This document shows positions 7,805 to 14,619 of a DNA stretch of 16,251 nt, one piece after another. A model generated the notes under the pieces. The model saw nothing but the letters and a program-made list of their open reading frames with translations. It was not told the origin of the DNA and did not search any database. Each line of letters starts with the position of its first letter. Position 1 is the first letter of the stretch. Source of the stretch: a bacterium (lineage in GTDB: Bacteria > Babelota > Babeliae > Babelales > Chromulinivoraceae); assembly GCA_947377595.1 (NCBI GenBank), contig CANCGK010000009.1, forward strand, positions 1 through 16,251, given 5' to 3'. A program made the position numbers and the translations under genes.

Positions 7805-10738
7805 TTATCTATTATATATAGCAAGTTCATTTTCAAGCATTGCTTGTTCACCAGGTGTAAAACCATACAATTTCCCATGCTCTAATTGGCTTTCAATAAC
7901 CCATTTTTCATGAGGTGCATTGGGTATAGCTTTGTTTATTTGTTCTCGTTGATCTTTTAGTTTTGATATTTCATTAAGAGTTGTCTGAGTATATCTTCCA
8001 GATTCTTTTTGTTTGATGAGCTCTTCAAGCTTTATGCTTTCGTTGAGTAAGTCAGATCTACTAAGAACGGATGACTGTTGAGGAGCGATAGTTTGCGCAG
8101 GTTGTGCAGCAGCAGGTTGCGCTATCAGTTTATCTTTTTCTTGTACAGGCGCTTGTGCTTTTGTTTGAGGTTTTTTTATGTCTTTTTCTGATGTTGCAAA
8201 TGTAGGCATGCTATTACTTTTTTGTGGTAATAGAATGTTAGACTCAGCTTCTTTGATTTTAGATGTTGTTGCTCTTGCCGCAGGAGCTTGTGTTACAGAT
8301 TGATCAGATGTTACTGCTTTTTCAGGAGCTTGTGCTGCAGGAGTATTTGATGACCAAGGAAACCAAGATTTTTTTTCTGTTGCTGCGGCTTGAATAGGAG
8401 CAACTGCTTGAGGTTGACTTGATACATCAGATTTACTTTCTGCTTGAACTAATGGTGTTGCAGTTTCTACAGGAGCTTGTGCTGCAGGAGTATTTGATGA
8501 CCAAGGAAACCAAGGTTTTTTTTCTGTTACTACGGCTGCAATAGGAGCTGCAGCTTGAGGTTGACTTGATACATCAGATTGACTTTCTGTTTGGGCTATT
8601 GGATATAATTCAGACTCTGCTTTTTGTAATGCATTTTGAGCTTTTTCTAATTCCCATTGTTCTTTTTTTAATAGTCCAATATGAATTGGATTGTTTGAAT
8701 TATATTTATTTGTAAATGCATTAAATTCAGCTTCTTTTTTTTGCAGTTCTTCTTGTGCTTGTGCAACTCCATACTGTTTTTCTGCTGTTTCTAACTGTTT
8801 GTTAAGCGCATTTAAGTGTGCTTGCTTTGCGGGCCAAGTGTGGTATTTCAGGTCTCTTGCAACCTTAAATTCTCTTTCAAGCTGTTTGCTTTGTTCTTTA
8901 AGAGTATCGACTTGTTCTTTAAGGGCTTGACTTAATGGTGTTCCAGCCGGTAGGTTTTTTAGAAGAGATGCATGAGCTATTTGAGCTTCAGCTTTTTGTT
9001 GTTCACCTAATTTGTTGATAGCTATTGCATGTGCTTGACGTTTTTCGTTGAGTACTTTTTCTGCATTTTGTTGTGCAGCTTTATCTGGATATAATTTTGC
9101 TTTGGCGAATTTATGTTGAGCTTGTTGAAGTTCTTGAGCCGCGCGTTCTTCTTTTTCTTTTAAAATATCGAGAGCAGATTTACCAGATTGTGCTGCTTTT
9201 TGAGCTTCAACTTTTTGCGCAGCTTGTTGTTCCTTGAGTATTTGATTAGATAATCGTTCTGCTTGTTGAGCAACTACTATTTCTTGATTTTTAATTTTTT
9301 GTTGCAGCACATTCAATTTCGGATCGTTTGTAGCTTGAGCAATACTTGCTTCTTTTTTTAATTGAGCAAGGGTTGCTTCTTCTTCTTTAACATTTTGTTC
9401 TAATAGAGCAGAAGCAGCTGTTGTTGGTAATGTTCCAACTAATTTTCCTAAAGTGGCATCATAACCCAATTGAGCTATTTTTGATGTTGCTTGATACACA
9501 TTACTTGGAGCATTTACAACAGTATCTTTTGTTGATTTATATGCATTTTCAGCTCTTAATTTTAGAACATCAGCATTGTCATAAGTATATTTTGCGGTTG
9601 CAACGGTACCAATAACTGCAGCAGTAACAAGAATACCTGTCGCAACATTTCGAGCTAAATCAATATAATATTTTCGATTTAGATCAGCTTCTGATGCTCC
9701 ATGTTCTTTTTTGATAAGCTCTTTTTCGACTTCTTGATACATTTTTTCTAAGCAGCTTATTAATGAATGTTTGCTGCCAAAAGGGTTGTATCGAGCAGGG
9801 TTATACCAAGATTGGCCATATTCATTTTCTGCAATAGATAGTGCAGTTTGCACTGCTATGGCAATTTGAACTAATGCAACATGAATCTCTGTTTGAGAAT
9901 TTTTATGTTTTTTTATTGCTTGATCTATGAGATGTCGAACAATATCATGTTGCTTTTTTTCTAACGATAGATCATTTTGTGCAGTGTAACATTGTTTAAA
10001 CAACAATTGTGCAGCAGTAGATGCATCATGAACTCGCTTAAAATCATGCGCGTCACCTAAAAAATTTCTTTTAACATGATCTGTACTGTAACTGACTATA
10101 TTTTGCTCTTGCAATTTTTTATTGATATCGTCAATTTGCTTTTGAGTAAAAATGGTAGATTTTTTGTTCGAGAAATTTGGTTGTGTCATCAAATTTTCGA
10201 TATGTGTTTTGTACTCACGAAGTTTTGTCATGACGGCAGTTTCTTCAGCCGTTGTGTGCTTGACTACTAGAGCTTTATGAGTTGCATGAAATGCAAAATG
10301 TTGGACTGCAAAATTAATAGCAATACCAATAACTTCTTGCAAGGATTGTAAATCTTGCGAATTAATCTGCTTACTTAGAATTTCATCAATAGTTGGCCAA
10401 TTCATTGGTTGATTGTTTTCATTAAGTAATACTGGTCTGCCAGTTGTTTTATCGAGCGTAAAAGGTTTGTCATAGATTTGAAAAATAGTATTTTGTAATC
10501 GTGGCGAAATGTAAGAACGCGCAATAAAATCATTGATCTGATCTCTTAGAGCATCATCTGACATTTCATTTTGATGTGAGTAGGTCTTTTTATCCGTGTT
10601 TGAATCTTCGAATGTATCATCTGTTGATTGATCATGTGAATATAATGATCGAGATTGACTATGAAAATCTCTTGCGTGACCTACTGATTCGATCAGCAAT
10701 ATTGTTACAAACAATCCTATTTTTTTGATATGATTCAT
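7805..10738 (-). CDS. Very large exported coiled-coil protein, paralogue of the 826- and 860-residue proteins
   Basis: This is an unrecognised 977-residue protein. It has a clear signal peptide (MNHIKKIGLFVTILLIESVG, likely cut after HA at 22). The family module follows as RSYISPRLQNTIFQIYDKPF...TTG...PTIDEI (74-120), then LLFKQCYTAQ (245-254), IAVQTALSIAENE (294-306) and one membrane span (about 364-384, NVATGILVTAAVIGTVATAK). A long, highly charged Ala/Gln/Glu/Lys-rich coiled coil fills about 445-715. A 49-residue unit containing SDVSSQPQA and WFPWSSNTPAAQAP then occurs twice (about 719-767 and 768-816). The C-terminal 120 residues return to charged helix. The expected topology is a short exported globular part, one span and a long rod, but which side the rod lies on cannot be read from the sequence. 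The start has AAAGGAAA before it. The gene follows the 459-residue gene by 55 bases and ends at a strong terminator. Function unknown. Confidence 0.9.
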   Translation of the reverse strand: MNHIKKIGLFVTILLIESVGHARDFHSQSRSLYSHDQSTDDTFEDSNTDKKTYSHQNEMSDDALRDQINDFIARSYISPRLQNTIFQIYDKPFTLDKTTGRPVLLNENNQPMNWPTIDEILSKQINSQDLQSLQEVIGIAINFAVQHFAFHATHKALVVKHTTAEETAVMTKLREYKTHIENLMTQPNFSNKKSTIFTQKQIDDINKKLQEQNIVSYSTDHVKRNFLGDAHDFKRVHDASTAAQLLFKQCYTAQNDLSLEKKQHDIVRHLIDQAIKKHKNSQTEIHVALVQIAIAVQTALSIAENEYGQSWYNPARYNPFGSKHSLISCLEKMYQEVEKELIKKEHGASEADLNRKYYIDLARNVATGILVTAAVIGTVATAKYTYDNADVLKLRAENAYKSTKDTVVNAPSNVYQATSKIAQLGYDATLGKLVGTLPTTAASALLEQNVKEEEATLAQLKKEASIAQATNDPKLNVLQQKIKNQEIVVAQQAERLSNQILKEQQAAQKVEAQKAAQSGKSALDILKEKEERAAQELQQAQHKFAKAKLYPDKAAQQNAEKVLNEKRQAHAIAINKLGEQQKAEAQIAHASLLKNLPAGTPLSQALKEQVDTLKEQSKQLEREFKVARDLKYHTWPAKQAHLNALNKQLETAEKQYGVAQAQEELQKKEAEFNAFTNKYNSNNPIHIGLLKKEQWELEKAQNALQKAESELYPIAQTESQSDVSSQPQAAAPIAAVVTEKKPWFPWSSNTPAAQAPVETATPLVQAESKSDVSSQPQAVAPIQAAATEKKSWFPWSSNTPAAQAPEKAVTSDQSVTQAPAARATTSKIKEAESNILLPQKSNSMPTFATSEKDIKKPQTKAQAPVQEKDKLIAQPAAAQPAQTIAPQQSSVLSRSDLLNESIKLEELIKQKESGRYTQTTLNEISKLKDQREQINKAIPNAPHEKWVIESQLEHGKLYGFTPGEQAMLENELAIYNR
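8323..8589 (-). repeat. Two 120-bp direct repeats inside the 977-residue protein gene
   Basis: The copies are at 8323-8442 and 8470-8589, offset by 147 bases (49 codons), and both are in frame. They share long identical runs, for example the region encoding WSSNTPAAQAP. This is another recent in-frame duplication in the cassette. Confidence 0.9.
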
Positions 10739-10793
10739 GATATTTCCTTTTCCTTTTTTTATTTAATCTGACTTTCTGATCTATTTTTTTACA

Positions 10794-12173
10794 TTAACTT
10801 CTTTTTTGTTGAGCAAGCATTTTTCTTGCATATTCTTCTTGTGCCTTGCGCATTGCAGCTTGTTCTTCTAATGTTGGTATATTTTTTTTAACTAAAGCAA
10901 GATTAATTTTGTTTAAAACATTTTTGTGATCAGCTTGTATCTTATTTAACTTTTCTGCATGTTCAAATTCTATTTTTTGAGTTTCTTTATGAATTCTTTC
11001 TGATTCTTTTTGTTCTTGTTCTCGAGCTTTTTCTGTTTGACGCATTTGCCAGAGCATCATAATTTTGTCGAATAAGCCAGGTTGCTCAGCTTCTTGTTGC
11101 TGTTGTGCCTGTTGTGCTGCTTGTTGTGCTGCTTGTTGTTGTTTTTCTTTTTCTTCTTGCGCTGCTTTTGCAAGAGCATTAAATTCTTGGGCTTTTAAAG
11201 CTGCTTGTTTTTGATGATGAGCAATTTGTTCTTGTTCTTTTTCGAATTCTGATTTTTTTTGTGCTATAAGCTGCTCTGGTGTTAAAGGTTTTGCAGGAGT
11301 TGTTACGGTAACAACATATTTTCCTAAAGCATGTGCATCTTTTTGTATTGTATTTTGTGCTTGAGATAAAGCTTTTGCCGATGCAGCTGCGATATTTGCA
11401 GCAGCGTTTGCGCCCATTGCAAGTAAAGGATTTTCTGCTTGGGGTTTTGATGGGGCTGTTAATGCAGTTGTACCTTGAATTGCTGCCCATTTTGCAAGAG
11501 CATAAAATTGACTGACTGGTAAGGTTGCAATATCGACGTAATCATATTTATATTGATTTGGATGTTTTGGATCTTTTTTGTTGTAGTAATCATTTGTTGC
11601 ATTAAGCGCTAGATATATTAAAAAAGCAGTACCAAGCCATACGGATGTCCATTGCACTGTTTGATATAATGTTGGCAATCCAAACATGCTCGCTTGAGAT
11701 TGCAGGTGAGATAATTTTTCTTGTACAGTAATTATTTGCTCTTCTAGCCATTGTTTTTGAGCTTTTTCTTGTGCATTTGGCCACCATGATCGATACAATG
11801 CTTTTTCTGCTGCAAGAATTTTTAATAAATTTTCAGCTTGATTGATTTTATCTTGTATGGTTAATGTTTCAGACGTATCATTAAGCACAGAGCTTATGTA
11901 TAAAGCTTTTTTTAAATTGGTTGGCTGTGATGCATAAGCATTTTGCATGTTCATAAGATCTGCAATATCTTGAGAGTTTTCTTTTTGTATGGCAGTATCT
12001 TTTAGCTTTGCTGGTTGGGTTTGTTGAATTGATTGATTGAATACAATTTGCTGAGTCGCTGGCAATGGGGTTTTTTGAGCTACTTGTTGTACTTTAAGAC
12101 GAGCTTGTGCAGCATCGATAAAATTTTGAGTTGGCATAATAAGCAATATTGCTATGCATAATTTTTTGTACAT
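10794..12173 (-). CDS. Exported single-span coiled-coil protein
   Basis: This is an unrecognised 459-residue protein. A signal peptide (MYKKLCIAILLIMPTQNF, likely cut near IDA-AQA) precedes a helical, Gln/Lys-rich region. One membrane span lies at about 173-192 (VQWTSVWLGTAFLIYLALNA), after a Trp-rich run. A Gly/Ala-rich stretch (about 252-272) is followed by a very charged Gln/Glu/Lys/Ala coiled coil (about 297-363 and 375-420), including the run QQQAAQQAAQQAQQQQ. The layout (signal, helical domain, span, coiled-coil tail) is that of the three paralogues, but I cannot find their SP..Q or LLFKQ motifs here, so it may be a relative by architecture only. The frame could be extended 53 codons upstream, but the ATG at 12173 has AAAGGAA and a promoter in front of it, and starts a proper signal peptide. 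It is the first gene of an operon with the 977-residue gene. Function unknown. Confidence 0.87.
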   Translation of the reverse strand: MYKKLCIAILLIMPTQNFIDAAQARLKVQQVAQKTPLPATQQIVFNQSIQQTQPAKLKDTAIQKENSQDIADLMNMQNAYASQPTNLKKALYISSVLNDTSETLTIQDKINQAENLLKILAAEKALYRSWWPNAQEKAQKQWLEEQIITVQEKLSHLQSQASMFGLPTLYQTVQWTSVWLGTAFLIYLALNATNDYYNKKDPKHPNQYKYDYVDIATLPVSQFYALAKWAAIQGTTALTAPSKPQAENPLLAMGANAAANIAAASAKALSQAQNTIQKDAHALGKYVVTVTTPAKPLTPEQLIAQKKSEFEKEQEQIAHHQKQAALKAQEFNALAKAAQEEKEKQQQAAQQAAQQAQQQQEAEQPGLFDKIMMLWQMRQTEKAREQEQKESERIHKETQKIEFEHAEKLNKIQADHKNVLNKINLALVKKNIPTLEEQAAMRKAQEEYARKMLAQQKRS

Positions 12174-12178
12174 ACTAT

Positions 12179-12185
12179 TTCCTTT
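12179..12185 (-). promoter_or_regulatory. Ribosome-binding site that fixes the 459-residue start
   Basis: AAAGGAA on the minus strand, 5 bases before the ATG at 12173, supports this start over the longer upstream frame. Confidence 0.65.
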
Positions 12186-12195
12186 CTTTATTTGG

Positions 12196-12225
12196 ATAAT
12201 ATCAAATAGGAAATATAATAAGCAA
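12196..12225 (-). promoter_or_regulatory. Promoter of the 459/977 operon
   Basis: On the minus strand, TTGCTT (12220-12225) and TATTAT (12196-12201) are 18 bases apart. The box and its 7-base upstream flank (CTATTTGATATTATCC) match the 317-residue gene promoter. A start near 12189 leaves a short leader of about 16 bases that still holds the ribosome-binding site. The gap 12174-12548 holds only this promoter, the palindrome and the inserted element. Confidence 0.55.
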
Positions 12226-12281
12226 TAATTATGAATAAATATGAGTATTATGTTTGTAGAGTAAGAGATTTTTAATGATAC

Positions 12282-12333
12282 TGTGCTATGCATTATCCTG
12301 AATTTTTGATCATGCAGGATAATGCATAGCACA
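12282..12333. repeat. Perfect 19-bp inverted repeat (long hairpin)
   Basis: TGTGCTATGCATTATCCTG (12282-12300) is followed after a 14-base loop by its exact complement (12315-12333). No T-run follows on either strand, so it is not a classical intrinsic terminator. It lies about 57 bases upstream of the 459/977 promoter and after the permease operon, so it could be an operator, a transcript-end stabiliser for that operon, or a remnant element. Its right arm contains the left copy of the direct repeat flanking the element at 12337-12526. Confidence 0.85.
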
Positions 12334-12536
12334 TATAGGGATCACATTTTGAAAATGGATTAATACAGCCTACGATTTTGTTATCACAAAATCTCCGGAA
12401 ATGGGTGGGCGGCGGCCCATAATGCGCTCAATAAAAAGCGTTTTACCCCCGCCGGGGTCACGTGTCCCGGAGGTTGCATGGCAACCGTAGGGTTCTTAAA
12501 AAGTCTGAAATCAAAATGTGATCCCTATAGCACATA
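12326..12536. repeat. 10-bp direct repeat flanking the inserted element (probable target-site duplication)
   Basis: ATAGCACATA occurs at 12326-12335 and again at 12527-12536, immediately outside the terminal inverted repeats of the element (one extra T at the left junction). Removing the element and one copy restores an unbroken flank of the palindrome running toward the permease gene. This is what a transposition event leaves behind. Confidence 0.7.
12337..12526. mobile_element. 190-bp MITE-like, GC-rich structured element
   Basis: The element has perfect 16-bp terminal inverted repeats, AGGGATCACATTTTGA (12337-12352) and its complement (12511-12526), or 18 bp counting the flanking AT pairs. 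A direct repeat flanks it. Inside, further stems nest: CCTACG/CGTAGG (12369-12374 with 12486-12491), GATTTTG/CAAAATC (12374-12393), CTCCGG/CCGGAG (12393-12398 with 12467-12472), TGGGC/GCCCA (12406-12419), ACCCC/GGGGT (12445-12458) and GGTTGC-ATG-GCAACC (12472-12486). Not all can form at once where they share a base. About 62 of the 100 bases at 12393-12492 are G or C by hand count, far above the surroundings. No transposase is encoded, so it would need a partner in trans. It does not match any structured RNA that I know, but a folded transcript is possible because it lies in the read-through path of the permease operon. Confidence 0.7.
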
Positions 12537-12548
12537 CATTATGAAAAA

Positions 12549-13847
12549 TTAGGCTTTTTGCTGAGCTTTTTTATACAAAAACATACAAGTTCCTGCAAGC
12601 AAAATCATGACAAAAAGGATGAGTGGCATCAGGCCTGTTTTGAAAAAATTGAATGTACAGCTTGCTACAAAAAGCATGCAGGTGATAAATGCAGCACGTG
12701 CAATAATAAATTCTTGCTCAGATGCGCTATTTTTTTTCAAAAGTTGGTAGTAAGCAAAAGCGCTCACACTGTAAGCAATGACGATGCCTAATGCTGCTGT
12801 GCTGCGTAATGATAATTGTGATGTTTGATTACAAAGTAAAAACATTGCGCAAATAAAGCTTTCTGACAAGACTGCAATCCATGGCGTATTATGTTGATTT
12901 AAGCGAGTCAAGAATGATGATCCAACAATGTGATGGTGTTCTGCAAGAGTAAATAAATTCCACACGTTCGAAAATAAGATGCCATAAGCGCCACCTAAAG
13001 CAGATGATCCGATAGCAAAATTAATCAAAAATATCATTTTGCCAGTAAGTGCAGGATTATGAAATAATTGTATAATAATTGCAGGAAAAATACCTTGATA
13101 ACTTGTGATGCTTGTAAGTGCTTGATGACTGGTCATATAGATACAACCCTGAAACAGACCATACAATGCCATGATGATACCAAATGAGTAGTAGACTGCC
13201 TTAGGCCCGTTGACGGTAGGATTTTCGATAGTTCTACCTAATGCGCATGCAGTTTCAAAACCTGCAAGGCAGTATAAAACGAGGGGAATATTCATGGGTA
13301 AATTTGCCCACAAAAATTGATCCGAACTGATATGCGATACATCAAAAAGTAGAATGCCTGCAATGATTGCTAAGAGTATAGGAATCGACTTTGATGTTAA
13401 GAAAAAAGTTTGCACAGCAAGGCCAACTTTCATATTTTGCAAATTTAAAAAAGTGAAAAAAGTTAATAAAAGTAAGCAGATTGTTGTTATACTCAGGCAA
13501 GCGGCGCCAGGAATTATGTTTTGCAGCATCGTTGCACCAACCGAAAGCATGAGTGCGCATGATGCTAGTTTTCCAAAAAAATAACTCCAACAGCTTAAAA
13601 ATCCTAAAAATGGATGATAACTGTTGCCAAAAGCGTAGAGTCCACCAGTCGGAAAATAACCTAATAATTTCCCCGTAATTGCGATAAGGGGCAGCATACA
13701 AAGCCCGACCATCGGATAGAGTAAAAATCCTGCAGCACCTGTGCAAGTTGATAAATCGTAGGTATTAATAAAAATACCTGTGCCAATCATCACGTTTAAA
13801 TTGATAAAAATAGCAGAGAGTAACGATAGCTTTTTTGATGAAGACAT
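12549..13847 (-). CDS. APC-superfamily amino-acid permease
   Basis: This 432-residue polytopic membrane protein has about 12 hydrophobic spans, the usual size for the family. The first span carries the broken-helix motif IGTGIF (21-26) that binds the substrate carboxylate in APC transporters. The sixth-span region has FETACALGRTIENP (197-210), matching the family's FEx(4-6)G...E(N/V)xNP pattern that leads into the conserved loop before the next span (GPKAV). These transporters move amino acids across the inner membrane by proton symport or by exchange. The substrate cannot be told from the sequence. An importer or exchanger of host amino acids would suit an auxotrophic, host-dependent cell, but that is inference. 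The ribosome-binding site AAAAGGAA directly follows the stop of the methyltransferase gene, 13 bases upstream, so it is the third gene of the tgt operon. Its 3' flank holds the MITE-like element, only 22 bases after the stop codon. Confidence 0.9.
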   Translation of the reverse strand: MSSSKKLSLLSAIFINLNVMIGTGIFINTYDLSTCTGAAGFLLYPMVGLCMLPLIAITGKLLGYFPTGGLYAFGNSYHPFLGFLSCWSYFFGKLASCALMLSVGATMLQNIIPGAACLSITTICLLLLTFFTFLNLQNMKVGLAVQTFFLTSKSIPILLAIIAGILLFDVSHISSDQFLWANLPMNIPLVLYCLAGFETACALGRTIENPTVNGPKAVYYSFGIIMALYGLFQGCIYMTSHQALTSITSYQGIFPAIIIQLFHNPALTGKMIFLINFAIGSSALGGAYGILFSNVWNLFTLAEHHHIVGSSFLTRLNQHNTPWIAVLSESFICAMFLLCNQTSQLSLRSTAALGIVIAYSVSAFAYYQLLKKNSASEQEFIIARAAFITCMLFVASCTFNFFKTGLMPLILFVMILLAGTCMFLYKKAQQKA

Positions 13848-13860
13848 TACGTGTTCCTTT

Positions 13861-14610
13861 TTAATTTTGTTGCATCATGCAATATAAACCGATTGCGCCA
13901 GCGATTGCAGCATTTAAACTTTCTGCATGTCCAGGCATCGGAATGGTCATTGCTTGTTGACATGCTTGTATTTGTTCTGCAGATAATCCATGCGCTTCGT
14001 TACCGACAACTAAAAAATTATGTTTTAAATTGATCTGATTTGGCGATTTGCCGCCATTGACGATCAATGCACATAGTGGCAATTTTCGCGTTGTTTGCAG
14101 TATGTGCCATGTTGTTTGATAGAGATTGACCATTGTCATGCATCCAGCTGTCGATTGAATGACTTTTGGACTGTAAGGATCGGTGCAACCGATTAAAATA
14201 ATATGAGCAATGTTCATGGCTGCAGCGGTGCGAATGAGTGTGCCAAGGTTTCCAGGATCACTGATTTGCGATAAAACAAGCCCAGGACCATGATCAGGAA
14301 GTGGTTGTTCTGCTGGAATTTTAAAAATAGCGCAGATACCACTCGCTTGTTTTGCAGTGCTCATTTTTTCCATAACGTGTGGTGCAACGCCAATGACAAT
14401 TTCTTGAAAATGTGCAAAATCTGCAGCATCAGGAGTTTTGTAGTAATCTTCTGTCATGTAGATGACGACAGGTTCGTATTTTTCTGTCAGTTGCGTGCAG
14501 GCACGAGTTCCTTGTGCAAAAAATTGACCATGTTCTTGTCGATACGCTTTATCTTGCAGGCTGACAACATGTTTGACCTGCTCGTTAGCAACGGAACTAA
14601 TATAATGCAT
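13861..14610 (-). CDS. SpoU/TrmH-family RNA 2'-O-methyltransferase
   Basis: This 249-residue enzyme of the SPOUT class uses S-adenosylmethionine to methylate a ribose 2'-OH in rRNA or tRNA. An N-terminal substrate-binding domain (about 1-100) begins with ISSVANEQVK, typical of the RlmB/TsnR-like branch. The catalytic domain shows all three knot motifs: motif 1 ISDPGNLGTLIRTAA (116-130, with N121 and the catalytic R127), motif 2 VVGNEAHGLS (201-210, E205) and motif 3 IPMPGHAESLNAAIAGAI (223-240, with S231, L232 and N233). The length is normal. The presence of an extra N-terminal domain favours 23S rRNA methylation over the tRNA Gm18 enzyme, but the exact target cannot be assigned, so I give no symbol. 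Its ribosome-binding site AAGGAAC overlaps the tgt stop codon and the genes are 9 bases apart, so translational coupling is likely. Confidence 0.93.
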   Translation of the reverse strand: MHYISSVANEQVKHVVSLQDKAYRQEHGQFFAQGTRACTQLTEKYEPVVIYMTEDYYKTPDAADFAHFQEIVIGVAPHVMEKMSTAKQASGICAIFKIPAEQPLPDHGPGLVLSQISDPGNLGTLIRTAAAMNIAHIILIGCTDPYSPKVIQSTAGCMTMVNLYQTTWHILQTTRKLPLCALIVNGGKSPNQINLKHNFLVVGNEAHGLSAEQIQACQQAMTIPMPGHAESLNAAIAGAIGLYCMMQQN

Positions 14611-14619
14611 GAAAGTTCC

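Noticed and set aside
12174..12332. 53-codon upstream extension of the 459-residue protein
   Set aside because: It would run through the promoter and the palindrome and hide the signal peptide behind an unlikely hydrophobic stretch. The ATG at 12173 has a proper ribosome-binding site.
12384..12490. Small frames inside the GC-rich element (plus strand 12401-12490, 29 codons; minus strand 12384-12479, 31 codons)
   Set aside because: Frames of this length arise easily in GC-rich DNA, they overlap on opposite strands across strong stems, and only weak initiation signals are present. Comparing further copies of the element would show whether either frame is kept.
12337..12526. Identity as tmRNA, 6S RNA, SRP RNA, RNase P RNA, or a hammerhead ribozyme
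   Set aside because: No tRNA-like T-arm, no GGAAGCAGC-type SRP loop, no RNase P core and no CTGATGA/GAAA pair. The terminal repeats and the flanking duplication favour a mobile element.
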